DNA from: Curtobacterium sp. PhB115
GTDB taxonomy: Bacteria; Actinomycetota; Actinomycetes; Actinomycetales; Microbacteriaceae
Reading direction: 5' to 3'
Assembly (NCBI RefSeq): GCF_003752025.1
Contig: NZ_RJKR01000013.1
Coordinates: forward strand, 140,607 to 204,606
Length of the DNA stretch: 64,000 nt
The position numbers were made by a program, and so were the translations under genes. The first letter of the stretch is position 1. Each line of letters begins with the position of its first letter. The notes beneath the pieces were generated by a model. It saw only the letters and a program-made list of their open reading frames with translations. It was not told the origin of the DNA and searched no databases. Below, in pieces: positions 50,715 through 61,818 of the stretch.

Positions 50715-53201
50715 CTACGCGTCGCCGGCGGTGCCGTCGAGCGCAGCGGCGCTGCCGCCGATCGAGCCGATGACGGCCTCGAGCGGAGCACCCGACCCGT
50801 CACGCTTCGACAGCCAGTCGGGCAGGGTGCGGGCAGCGCCGTCCGTCCCGACCGCGTGCGGGGGAGCGATGCCCGCCCAACCGACGGTCAGGCCGTCCTC
50901 ACCCTTCAGGAACGCGTGCGCCCGGACACCCTGGGTCGCACGACCCTTCGCGGGGAACTCCGACAGCGCCGAGACCTTGGCGCGACCGGAGTCGGTGCCG
51001 GGCAGCGCCGTCGAGGTGGTGGACACCGTGGCGACCACGGCATCGTCGGACCGGGCGACCGAGCCGAACCAGATCACCGAAGCACCGGACGCGAGCGCCA
51101 TGCCCGCGACACCGCCGGCGGGCAGCCCTTGCGCACGGACCCCGGACGCCGGGAACCGCAGCAGCTGGGCGTTGGAGCTGATGAACACCAGGTCGTCGGA
51201 CTCCGGGGCCTGAGCGGCACCGACGACAGCGTCGCCGGGCTTCAAGCCGATGGCGACGAACTCGGGCTTGTCCGGCCATGCCCCGGGCACGACGCGCTTC
51301 ACGACGCCCTGTGCGGTGCCGATGGCGAGTGAGTCCGAGGACGCGCCGGACAGGTCGACGAGTGCGACGACGGTCTCGCCCTTGGTCAGGGCGAGGAAGT
51401 CCGTGACCCGGACGCCGGCGTCGAGCCGGACCGCGGCGGGTGGCACGGCGGGGACGTCGACGGGGGAGAGCCGCAGCACCCGCCCGGTCGAGGTCAGCGC
51501 ACCGATCTGGCCACGCACGGTGCTCACCACGGCGGAGCGGACGGCGTCGTGCTTCGAGCGCTTCGGCACACGGACGATGCCGAGCTCCGAGGTCGGGATG
51601 TCGACGCGGATGAGCCGGCCGGTGGTGGACAGCAGGACGCGGCACGGCGAGTCGGCGATCTGCAGGGACTCCGGGTCGACCGCGGCCTTGCGGCCACCCT
51701 TGACCGGGGCGTCGGCCTCGGTCAGCAGGGTGCGGCGCGGGGTCGCGAACTTGTCGGAGACCTCGGTGAGCTCGAGCGCGACCTGGGCACGGAGCCGTTC
51801 GTCGGACGCCAGCAGTTCTTCGAGGGCGGCGATGTCGGCGAGCAACTGGTCGCGCTCGGCCTCGAGCTCCATCCGCGAGAACTTCGTCAGGCGGCGCAGG
51901 CGCAGTTCGAGGATGTACTCGGCCTGCACCTCGGACAGGTCGAACACGTCGCGCAGTCGGTTCCGTGCCGCTTCGGAGTCGTCCGAGGTGCGGATGACCT
52001 GGATGACCTCGTCGATGTCGAGGATCGCGATGAGCAGCCCCTCGACCAGGTGCAGCCGTTCCTTCCGACGCGCCAGGCGGTACTGGGACCGGCGGGTGAC
52101 GACGTCGAGGCGGTGCTGCACGTAGACGTCGAGCAGTTCGCGCAGTCCGAGGGTCCGGGGCGACCCGCCGACGAGGGCGACGTTGTTGATGCCGAAGCCG
52201 TCCTCGAGCGGGGTGTGCTTGTACAGCTGCTCGAGCACGGCGGTCGGGTTGAACCCGCTCTTGATGCCGATGACGAGCCGGAGCCCGTGGTTGCGGTCGG
52301 TCAGGTCGTTGACGTCCGAGATGCCCACGAGCTTCTTGGACTGGACGCCGTCCTTGATCTTCTCGATGACCCGTTCCGGGCCGACGAGGTACGGCAGTTC
52401 GGTGACGACGAGTCCGGCCTTGCGCGGGGTGAGGTTCTCGACGCTCACCTTTGCCCGGGTGCGGAACGACCCGCGCCCGGTGGCGTAGGCGTCGCGGACC
52501 CCGGAGAGCCCGACGATGGTGCCGCCGGAGGGCAGGTCGGGCCCCGGCACGAACTCCATGAGCTCTTCGAGGGTGGCCTGCGGGTGCATGAGGAGGTGCT
52601 TCGCGGCCTCGACGACCTCGCCGAGGTTGTGCGGTGCCATGTTCGTCGCCATGCCCACGGCGATGCCGGACGCCCCGTTGACGAGCAGGTTCGGGAACGC
52701 TGCCGGCAGCACGCTCGGCTGCATGATCTGGTTGTCGTAGTTCGGGACGAAGTCGACGACGTCCTCGCCGAGGCCCTCGGTCATCGCCATCGACGGTTCG
52801 GCGAGCCGCGCCTCGGTGTACCGGGCCGCGGCGGGCCCGTCGTCGAGCGAGCCGAAGTTGCCGTGTCCGTCCACCAGCGGCACGCGCATCGTGAACGGCT
52901 GCGCCAGGCGGACGAGGGCGTCGTAGATCGCGCCGTCGCCGTGCGGGTGCAGCTTGCCCATCACCTCACCGGTGACGCGGGCGCTCTTGACGTGCCCGCG
53001 GTCGGGCCGCAGGCCCATCTCGGCCATCTGGTACAGGATGCGCCGCTGGACGGGCTTCAGTCCGTCGCGGGCATCGGGCAGCGCCCGCGAGTAGATGACG
53101 GAGTACGCGTACTCGAGGAAGGAGCCCTGCATCTCCTCGGAGACGTCGACGTCCTCGATGCGCTCACCGTCGGGCAGGCCGACTGCGTCCGTGCGTGCCA
53201 T
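50715..53201 (-). CDS. parC: DNA topoisomerase IV/gyrase-type subunit A
   Basis: 828 residues from ATG 53201 (AAAGG upstream). [24 protein letters not shown] and [20 protein letters not shown] lead to the catalytic Tyr in [15 protein letters not shown] (about 133). The quinolone-region residues are [12 protein letters not shown]. The C-terminal half has six beta-pinwheel repeats ([29 protein letters not shown]). With ParE it decatenates and relaxes DNA. The divergent neighbour starts 79 bp away, with a row of direct repeats between. Confidence 0.93.
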   Translation of the reverse strand: MARTDAVGLPDGERIEDVDVSEEMQGSFLEYAYSVIYSRALPDARDGLKPVQRRILYQMAEMGLRPDRGHVKSARVTGEVMGKLHPHGDGAIYDALVRLAQPFTMRVPLVDGHGNFGSLDDGPAAARYTEARLAEPSMAMTEGLGEDVVDFVPNYDNQIMQPSVLPAAFPNLLVNGASGIAVGMATNMAPHNLGEVVEAAKHLLMHPQATLEELMEFVPGPDLPSGGTIVGLSGVRDAYATGRGSFRTRAKVSVENLTPRKAGLVVTELPYLVGPERVIEKIKDGVQSKKLVGISDVNDLTDRNHGLRLVIGIKSGFNPTAVLEQLYKHTPLEDGFGINNVALVGGSPRTLGLRELLDVYVQHRLDVVTRRSQYRLARRKERLHLVEGLLIAILDIDEVIQVIRTSDDSEAARNRLRDVFDLSEVQAEYILELRLRRLTKFSRMELEAERDQLLADIAALEELLASDERLRAQVALELTEVSDKFATPRRTLLTEADAPVKGGRKAAVDPESLQIADSPCRVLLSTTGRLIRVDIPTSELGIVRVPKRSKHDAVRSAVVSTVRGQIGALTSTGRVLRLSPVDVPAVPPAAVRLDAGVRVTDFLALTKGETVVALVDLSGASSDSLAIGTAQGVVKRVVPGAWPDKPEFVAIGLKPGDAVVGAAQAPESDDLVFISSNAQLLRFPASGVRAQGLPAGGVAGMALASGASVIWFGSVARSDDAVVATVSTTSTALPGTDSGRAKVSALSEFPAKGRATQGVRAHAFLKGEDGLTVGWAGIAPPHAVGTDGAARTLPDWLSKRDGSGAPLEAVIGSIGGSAAALDGTAGDA

Positions 53202-53209
53202 GGCACCTT

Positions 53210-53275
53210 TCTGGGAGACCGGAGTCGTTCTGGGAGACTCTGCCGTCTGGGAGACTCTGCCGTCTGGGAGACTCG
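53210..53275. promoter_or_regulatory. four direct repeats TCTGGGAGAC between parC and a divergent gene
   Basis: TCTGGGAGAC occurs at 53210, 53229, 53246 and 53263 (19, 17 and 17 bp apart). The 17-bp unit TCTGGGAGACTCTGCCG is exact twice. The array fills the whole divergent intergenic space, so it must overlap at least one promoter. Confidence 0.8.
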
Positions 53276-53279
53276 TGGG

Positions 53280-54431
53280 ATGGGAACAAGCGTACCGACG
53301 GCCCCCGACGCCGCCGCGAACCTCGCCGACGTCTTCCCGAGTTGCCTCGTCGCGCTCGGCGCTGCGGACGACGCGTGGTTGCGCGAGAACGGCCTGGAGG
53401 CCCGGATCACCCTCCGCCCCGCACGGTCCGCGATCGTCGTCCTGGTCGACGGCCTCGGGAGCGTCGCGCTGTCGGCGCGCGCCGGGCACGCCCGCTGGCT
53501 CGCCTCCGGCAAGAAGAAGCTGTGGAGCGGGTTCCCGACCACGACCGCGGCGGCGCTGAGCACCCTGACGACGGGTCGCTCGCCCGGCACGCACGGCGTC
53601 GTCGGGTACAGCGGCTGGAACCCGGACACCGGCACGGTGATGAACCTGCTGGGCGGCTGGGACACCGAGGTCCCCGCCGACTGGTTCCTGACCGAGACCC
53701 TGTTCACCCGCGCGGCCGCGCTCGGCGTCGACCCGGTGGTCGTCGGCCCGGAGCGGTACCGGGCGTCCGGGATGACCGCGAACGTCCTCGGTGGTGCGCG
53801 CTACGTGCCGGCCGACACGATCCCGGCCCGGGTGGACGCCGCGCTGGCCGAGACCGCGACGGGTCGCTCGCTGGTGTACCTCTACGTGCCGGAGCTCGAC
53901 TCCATCGGGCACAAGCACGGCTGGCAGTCGGACCGGTGGACGGCGGCGCTGGAGCTGCTCGACGGCGAGCTCGCGCGGCTCGGTGCCCGGGTCGCTCCGG
54001 ACGTCGGTGTGCTCGTGACTGCGGACCACGGTGTGCTCGACGTGCCCGACCACGCGAACATCGCCATCGACCCGCTCCTGTTGACCGACGTCGTCGGGGT
54101 GGCGGGCGATCCGCGGTGCCGCCAGCTCACGGTGGCGCCGGGCACCGACGTGCGCGGGCTGGTCGGGGCGTTCCGGGCGCGCTACGGCAAGAAGGCGTCC
54201 GTCGCGAGCCGCGACGAGGCGATCGCTGCCGGGTGGTTCGGTGCGGTCTCGCCGGACGTGGTGGAACGCATCGGCGACGTGGTCGTCGTGGCACGCGGGT
54301 CGTGGGCGTTCAACGACGACCGGGCGCTGCGGGACGGCGAGGTCCCGAAGCGGATGATCGGGCAGCACGGCGGGCTGACGGACGAGGAGACCCTCGTCCC
54401 GCTGCGGCTCGCCGGCGCGTTCGCGCAGTAG
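53280..54431 (+). CDS. alkaline-phosphatase-superfamily nucleotide pyrophosphatase/phosphodiesterase
   Basis: 383 residues from ATG 53280. [13 protein letters not shown] gives the first metal Asp, [19 protein letters not shown] the nucleophile Thr region and [11 protein letters not shown] the next block. [14 protein letters not shown] and [11 protein letters not shown] supply the remaining Asp/His ligands. This is the type I phosphodiesterase layout. No signal peptide is seen, so it is probably cytosolic. The substrate is unknown. It ends 60 bp before the convergent sepH, a gap with GCACGAGCGAGC repeats. Confidence 0.9.
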   Translation: MGTSVPTAPDAAANLADVFPSCLVALGAADDAWLRENGLEARITLRPARSAIVVLVDGLGSVALSARAGHARWLASGKKKLWSGFPTTTAAALSTLTTGRSPGTHGVVGYSGWNPDTGTVMNLLGGWDTEVPADWFLTETLFTRAAALGVDPVVVGPERYRASGMTANVLGGARYVPADTIPARVDAALAETATGRSLVYLYVPELDSIGHKHGWQSDRWTAALELLDGELARLGARVAPDVGVLVTADHGVLDVPDHANIAIDPLLLTDVVGVAGDPRCRQLTVAPGTDVRGLVGAFRARYGKKASVASRDEAIAAGWFGAVSPDVVERIGDVVVVARGSWAFNDDRALRDGEVPKRMIGQHGGLTDEETLVPLRLAGAFAQ

Positions 54432-54491
54432 CGAGCGCACGAGCGAGCGCACGAGCGAGCGGCCGACCGGCGACGAGCCGCCGCAGCCCGC

Positions 54492-55529
54492 TCAGGCGGG
54501 GTCGTCGTCCGGGCGGGTGCCGAAGACGATCTCGTCCCAGCTCGGCATCGACCGGCGGTTGCGCTTCTTGCGCTCGGGACGGCCCTCGGCATCGGGAGCG
54601 GAGGCCGGGCGGTCCTCGGCGCGCTGCGGGGAGGTGTCGCCGTCGGTGTCGTCCTCGAAGCCCTGCAGGGGGATGTCCACGACGCTGATCGAGGTCCCGC
54701 GGGCGGGCTCGTCACGCTGCTCGCCGAACGACGCGGCCTCGCGCTCGCCACGGCGGCGGCGGAGTGCCTCGAGCAGGTCGGCTGTCTCGTTGCCGGGAGC
54801 GCGCTCCTCGACGGCGGCCTGCCCGATGCGGGGGAGCGGCGCACGGAGCGGAGCGCGGTCCTCGACGTCCGGGTTCGTCAGTTCGTCGTCCGGCTCGTCG
54901 ACGCGGAAGGCGCCGGAGTCGAAACGGGTGCCGTCGTCGGTCTGCTGCTCGAACTCGACGGCGCGGAGGCGCGGCGCGATGCCCTCGTCCTCGGTGTGGG
55001 ACAGACGGTGGGCGTCGCCGTTGTCCGGCGCGAGGACCGAGGTCTTCGGGTCGAAGCGCCACTGGGCGTCGTGCTCGACCTCGGCGGCCGTGTAGCGCAC
55101 GCGCACCTGCCAGCCGCTCTCCGGGTGCTTCCACGAGCCCCAGGTGACCGAGGTGGCCTCGCCGGCCTCGAGCTTCGCGGTGATCGCCGCGCCGAAGGTG
55201 TCGGGGGACTCGTCGTCGACCGGGGTCACCGGGACGCGGTGTGCGGCGTCGAGGATGAACGCGCGCTCCGCCAGGACGGGGCCCTCGAAACGCCGGACGT
55301 ACTCGACGTCGACGTCGAGCGCCGCTGCGACGTCGGCCGCGTCGGCGCCGCCACGGATGCGGGCCTGGACGTCCCTCGGGGACACGCGCTTCTGCGGCCC
55401 AGAGTCGGGGTTGGCCTGCCGGACCTGGCCGGACAGCGACGACGTCACGGGCAACCGGAACTCGGTGCCGCCGTCGGTCGCCAGGAGGAGTGCGCCGGAC
55501 TCGACTCCGATGACTCTCACGTCTTGCAT
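54492..55529 (-). CDS. sepH: septation protein SepH
   Basis: 345 residues from ATG 55529. The N-terminal DUF3071 domain begins DVRVIGVESGALLLATDGG and contains SPRDVQARIRGGADAADVAAALD (helix-turn-helix-like, about 49-71) and VRRFEGPVLAERAFILDAA. The C-terminal half is disordered and acidic, ending RRSMPSWDEIVFGTRPDDD, the short conserved C-terminal motif of the family. SepH binds FtsZ and promotes ring assembly in actinobacteria. Divergent from the DUF4193 gene across 264 bp. Confidence 0.94.
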   Translation of the reverse strand: MQDVRVIGVESGALLLATDGGTEFRLPVTSSLSGQVRQANPDSGPQKRVSPRDVQARIRGGADAADVAAALDVDVEYVRRFEGPVLAERAFILDAAHRVPVTPVDDESPDTFGAAITAKLEAGEATSVTWGSWKHPESGWQVRVRYTAAEVEHDAQWRFDPKTSVLAPDNGDAHRLSHTEDEGIAPRLRAVEFEQQTDDGTRFDSGAFRVDEPDDELTNPDVEDRAPLRAPLPRIGQAAVEERAPGNETADLLEALRRRRGEREAASFGEQRDEPARGTSISVVDIPLQGFEDDTDGDTSPQRAEDRPASAPDAEGRPERKKRNRRSMPSWDEIVFGTRPDDDPA

Positions 55530-55793
55530 GGTTCCGCCTTCCCAGCGTCGCGTACGGTCGTGCGTCGTACCCCGTGAGTATGCAGCGGCGACGAACCGTT
55601 TCCGTGGAGGCGCACGGGCGCGCCGCGGACTCCCGTGGACGGTTTCCGGCCCTCGGGAATGTCCGCGACGAGTCATGGGTTGCACAGCCAGCACGACCCG
55701 CCGCAGCCCTCGGTTTGCGCATCGGCGGGGCGTGGTGCAAACTGTCGCCGCCGATCACCCGGCGACGACCTCTCATACGAGAAATGGATGGGC

Positions 55794-56093
55794 ATGGCCA
55801 CCGATTACGACGCCCCCCGGAAGACCGACGACAACTCCGACTCGGAGTCGATCGAGGCCCTCAAGGAGCGCGTCCCCGACAAGATGTCGGGGGTCGTCGA
55901 CGATGATTCCGACAACCCCGGCAGCTTCGAACTCGCTGGACAGGACCTCAGCGACGTCGACCTCGACGTCGTCGTGCTCCCGCCCCAGGTCGACGAGTTC
56001 ACCTGTGTCGAGTGCTTCCTCGTGAAGCACCGCTCCCAGCTCGACCACGAGTCGAAGCTCGGGCCGGTCTGCGCCGAATGTGCGGCGCTGTAG
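55794..56093 (+). CDS. DUF4193 zinc-ribbon protein
   Basis: 99 residues from ATG 55794; ATG 55788 is two codons upstream. ATDYDAPRK begins the family. The C terminus has FTCVECFLVKHRSQL and GPVCAECAAL, two C-x-x-C pairs for one zinc. The middle is acidic. Conserved near dut and sepH across actinobacteria, role unknown. A strong terminator follows 13 bp after the stop. Confidence 0.92.
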   Translation: MATDYDAPRKTDDNSDSESIEALKERVPDKMSGVVDDDSDNPGSFELAGQDLSDVDLDVVVLPPQVDEFTCVECFLVKHRSQLDHESKLGPVCAECAAL

Positions 56094-56106
56094 ACGTACC
56101 GATCAC

Positions 56107-56142
56107 CGAAGGCCCCGCATCCTCCAGGATGCGGGGCCTTCG
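56107..56142. terminator. terminator of the DUF4193 gene
   Basis: Perfect 16-bp arms (CGAAGGCCCCGCATCC and complement) around TCCA, between convergent DUF4193 and DUF3093 genes. A single family A half-arm (GCCTCCAGGCC, 56171-56181) follows. Confidence 0.87.
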
Positions 56143-56197
56143 TCGTGCGGTGCGGGGCGGAGCCGCCACGGGCCTCCAGGCCGGCTCCGACGGTCCG

Positions 56198-56629
56198 TCA
56201 GGACCGCAGCGCCTCGACGACGCGGGCCGGCTGCCGGACGCTGACCAGCCAGTACGGCGTGGGGTCCGCGTCGTCGTGCACCTCGACCTTGACGACCCCG
56301 CGGACGTAGCCGCGGAAGAGCGTCCAGGCGCGCGCGTCGAGCTTCGGACCGCGCTGCGTGGTGGCCTCGCCGCCCTCGAACCCCTCGACGTCGCCGACGA
56401 GTGCCCGCGGCAGGTGCGCCTTGCCCGCACGGAACTCGGTGTCCGTGACCTCGATGGTGGGTGCGAGTGCCCACAGGAGGACGAGCACGCCGAGCTCCAT
56501 GCCGATCGCCACGAGCACCCCGGCCAGGACGCTGATGGGCAGGAAGACGAGCAGGGTGGCGGGGATGACGAGCGCCGTCGCCAGGTAGAGGGCGGGCGGG
56601 GCCCAGAGTCGTTCGCGGTACAGGGTCAC
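56198..56629 (-). CDS. DUF3093 membrane protein
   Basis: 143 residues from GTG 56629. YRERLWAPPALYLATALVIP begins the family, with two helices (about 15-60). The C-terminal cytosolic domain has WTLFRGYVRGVVKVEV and DPTPYWLVSVRQP. Always beside dut in actinobacteria and divergent from it, with 66 bp between the starts. Function unknown. Confidence 0.9.
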   Translation of the reverse strand: MTLYRERLWAPPALYLATALVIPATLLVFLPISVLAGVLVAIGMELGVLVLLWALAPTIEVTDTEFRAGKAHLPRALVGDVEGFEGGEATTQRGPKLDARAWTLFRGYVRGVVKVEVHDDADPTPYWLVSVRQPARVVEALRS

Positions 56630-56695
56630 GGGTCCATTCGACCACGACTCGGGGCAGGTCACGGTCCGGTCACGTCTCTGCACTACCCTCGACAC

Positions 56696-57187
56696 GTGAC
56701 CGAACCAGTCGACGTCCTCTGGACCGGGGAGAACGCTCCCGGCTACGCCCACCCCGGCGACGCGGGTGCCGACCTCGTCTCGACCGAGGCCTTCGTGCTG
56801 CAGCCTGGCGAGCGGCACCTGACCGGCACCGGGCTGCGGATCGCGTTGCCCGAGGGGTACGCCGCGTTCGTGGTCCCGCGCAGCGGTCTCGCGGCCAAGC
56901 ACGGCATCACGATCGTGAACGCGCCGGGGACCGTCGACGCCGGCTACCGCGGCGAGGTCAAGGTCGCACTGCTCAACACCGACCGGTCCGAGCCCTACGA
57001 GGTGCACGTCGGGGACCGCATCGCGCAGATGATCGTGATGCCCGTCCCGCGGGTCACCTTCTCGCGGGTCGACGAGCTCCCCGACAGCCTCCGTGGCCAG
57101 GGCGGCTTCGGCTCCTCGGGCTACGGTGACCGGAGCGACGCCGTGACCGGTGCCGTCGAAGACGTTCAGGAAGGAACCCGCGCATGA
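56696..57187 (+). CDS. dut: dUTP diphosphatase
   Basis: 163 residues from GTG 56696. All five trimeric dUTPase motifs: DAGADLVS, PRSGLAAKHG, NAPGTVDAGYRGEV (catalytic Asp, uracil-pocket Tyr), GDRIAQMIV and RGQGGFGSSG. It hydrolyses dUTP to dUMP and keeps uracil out of DNA. A -10-like TACCCT lies 10 bp before the start, so it may be leaderless. Overlaps DUF3710 (ATGA). Confidence 0.96.
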   Translation: MTEPVDVLWTGENAPGYAHPGDAGADLVSTEAFVLQPGERHLTGTGLRIALPEGYAAFVVPRSGLAAKHGITIVNAPGTVDAGYRGEVKVALLNTDRSEPYEVHVGDRIAQMIVMPVPRVTFSRVDELPDSLRGQGGFGSSGYGDRSDAVTGAVEDVQEGTRA

Positions 57188-57906
57188 AGTTCGGCCGACG
57201 CAAGCGTGACGAGGTCGAGGTGGCGAACGCCGTCGCCGACGACATCGAGGTCGCGGACACGACCCCCGAGGTCGACATCGCGACGGACGCCGACGCGGAC
57301 CTCGACGAGGTCGACGCGGTCGCCCCGACGGACAAGTCCGCACCGGAGGACCGGGCCGAGAACGGCCCGCACGACGAGACCGAGGCGAACCTGGTCCGCC
57401 CGTACGTCGACCTGGGCGGCGTGAAGGTCCTGCCGCGCGAGGGTCTGCACCTGCGACTCGAGGTCGAGGAGGGCTCGCAGCGCGTCGTCGCGGTCGGGCT
57501 CGACTACGACGACTCCACCCTGCAGGTCCAGCCGTTCGCCGCACCCCGCTCCACCGGGCTCTGGCACGAGATCCGCGCGCAGATCGCCGAGCAGATCGAG
57601 CGCCAGGGCGGTGTCGTCACCGAGGTCGACGGCCCGTTCGGCCCCGAACTCCGCGCCTCGGTGCCCGTCGCCGTGGACGGTGACGGCGGTGCTGCCGGCG
57701 CACGCCCCGCACGCTTCGTCGGCGTCGACGGCCCCCGCTGGTTCCTGCGCGGCGTGATCGCCGGCAAGGCCGCCGAGCAGCCCGACGACGCCAGCGAGAT
57801 CGAGGAGCTGTTCCGCAGCGTCGTCGTCGTGCGCGGCACGACGCCGATGCCGCCGCGCGACCTCATCCCGCTGCACATGCCGAAGTCGACGCAGACCGCG
57901 ATCTGA
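57184..57906 (+). CDS. DUF3710 protein
   Basis: 240 residues, start coupled to dut. FGRRKRDEVE is the family N terminus, followed by an acidic stretch (about 15-70). The folded part has YVDLGGVKVLPREGLHLRLE and GPRWFLRGVIAGKAA, ending RDLIPLHMP. Soluble. The operon order dut-DUF3710-DUF3159 is conserved in actinobacteria. Function unknown. Confidence 0.93.
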   Translation: MKFGRRKRDEVEVANAVADDIEVADTTPEVDIATDADADLDEVDAVAPTDKSAPEDRAENGPHDETEANLVRPYVDLGGVKVLPREGLHLRLEVEEGSQRVVAVGLDYDDSTLQVQPFAAPRSTGLWHEIRAQIAEQIERQGGVVTEVDGPFGPELRASVPVAVDGDGGAAGARPARFVGVDGPRWFLRGVIAGKAAEQPDDASEIEELFRSVVVVRGTTPMPPRDLIPLHMPKSTQTAI

Positions 57907-57938
57907 CGGACCGACGACCAACCCCGCCTGGAGGCACG

Positions 57939-58763
57939 GTGCCGGAACACGACGACACCCCACGACCCGAGACGGCTGGGTCCGACCCCGCGGCGGCGTC
58001 GCCTGCGAACGCACCGGCTCCGGCGTCGGCAGGGGCGCCTGCTGCGGATCCGGCGTCGGCTGCGCCGTCGTTCTCGGCGCAGTTCCGTGAGGCGGTGCAG
58101 AACGCGGGCATCGCCCGCGTCGCCCCCGGCGAGGCGCCGTCCGGCCGCGCGCTGCTCGGTGCCGTCGGCGGTGTCCGTGGCCTGGCCGAGTCGGTGCTGC
58201 CAGGGTTCGCCTTCCTGGTGGTCTACGCGATCACGAAGGAGCTCGTCCCGAGCGTCGTGATCCCGGTCGTCGTCGGCCTGGTCTTCGTCGCGCTCCGCCT
58301 GCTGCAGCGGCAGTCGCTGACGATGTCCTTCGCGGGGATCCTCGGCGTCGCGGTCTCGGCCGGCCTCGCGCTCATCACCGGCCGGGCCGAGAGCAACTTC
58401 ATCCCGGGCATCGTCATCAACTCGGTGTGGCTCGTCGGGCTCCTGATCACGCTCGCGATCCGCTGGCCGCTCATCGGGCTCGTCGTCGGGTTCCTGCTGC
58501 CGGCGAACGAGGACGGCTCGCACGTCGACTGGCGCGCCGACCCCGCGAAGCGCCGAGTGCTGACCGTCGCCACCTGGATCTGGGTCGGGCTCTTCGCGCT
58601 CCGGCTCGCGGTCGAGGTCCCGCTCTACCTGACCGCGCAGGTCGAACTGCTCGCCGGTCTCAAGCTCATCCTCGGCGTCCCGCTCTACGCGGCGGTGCTC
58701 TGGGTCACCTGGCTGCTGGTCCGCACGGTGTTCGTGCGGAGGGACGACACCGCCACGGTGTAG
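57939..58763 (+). CDS. DUF3159 membrane protein
   Basis: 274 residues from GTG 57939 with GGAGG at 57930-57934. A Pro/Ala-rich cytosolic arm of about 45 residues leads into six helices (about 78-265). GIARVAPGEAPSGRALLGAVGGVRG precedes helix 1, and WRADPAKRRVLTVATWIWVG follows helix 4. Often annotated as an intracellular-septation-type protein, which is unproven. The RBS and start codon lie inside a partial family A repeat arm (57926-57945). Confidence 0.92.
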   Translation: MPEHDDTPRPETAGSDPAAASPANAPAPASAGAPAADPASAAPSFSAQFREAVQNAGIARVAPGEAPSGRALLGAVGGVRGLAESVLPGFAFLVVYAITKELVPSVVIPVVVGLVFVALRLLQRQSLTMSFAGILGVAVSAGLALITGRAESNFIPGIVINSVWLVGLLITLAIRWPLIGLVVGFLLPANEDGSHVDWRADPAKRRVLTVATWIWVGLFALRLAVEVPLYLTAQVELLAGLKLILGVPLYAAVLWVTWLLVRTVFVRRDDTATV

Positions 58764-58766
58764 AGT

Positions 58767-58784
58767 TGTCTCGACATCGAGACA
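58767..58784. promoter_or_regulatory. operator-like inverted repeat upstream of acnA
   Basis: TGTCTCG-ACAT-CGAGACA is a perfect 7-bp inverted repeat in the 129-bp gap before acnA. TTAGGTTTGCC at 58817-58827 matches the left half of an iron box but the right half is poor. Either could link aconitase to a regulator, and none is named here. Confidence 0.5.
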
Positions 58785-58892
58785 GTTTCTCGTGCGGCGC
58801 TCCGGCGCCGGCGGGATTAGGTTTGCCTTGCTGGTGGGACGGTCCACGGCCCGCGATGATGAGGGCAAACCGATCAGTAGGGAGGCGGCACG

Positions 58893-61709
<2,817 letters not shown>

Positions 61710-61723
61710 CGCGACCCGGATAC

Positions 61724-61765
61724 GGACTGGAGGCGCGGTGCCAGCTGGCACCGCGCCTCCAGTCC
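61724..61765. repeat. 42-bp perfect palindrome (family A) after acnA
   Basis: Perfect dyad without loop, core GGTGCCAG|CTGGCACC, starting 15 bp after the acnA stop and ending 53 bp before dxs. Confidence 0.93.
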
Positions 61766-61818
61766 CTTCTGTCCCCACGCGCATAGAGTGGGCCGACAGC
61801 CCCACGAAAGGAGCGCCC

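Noticed and set aside
48249..53201. gyrB/gyrA rather than parE/parC
   Set aside because: The genes are convergent and lie beside sigA, not beside recF/dnaN; the pairing and N-terminal sequences fit the topoisomerase IV-type set, although the names are partly conventional.
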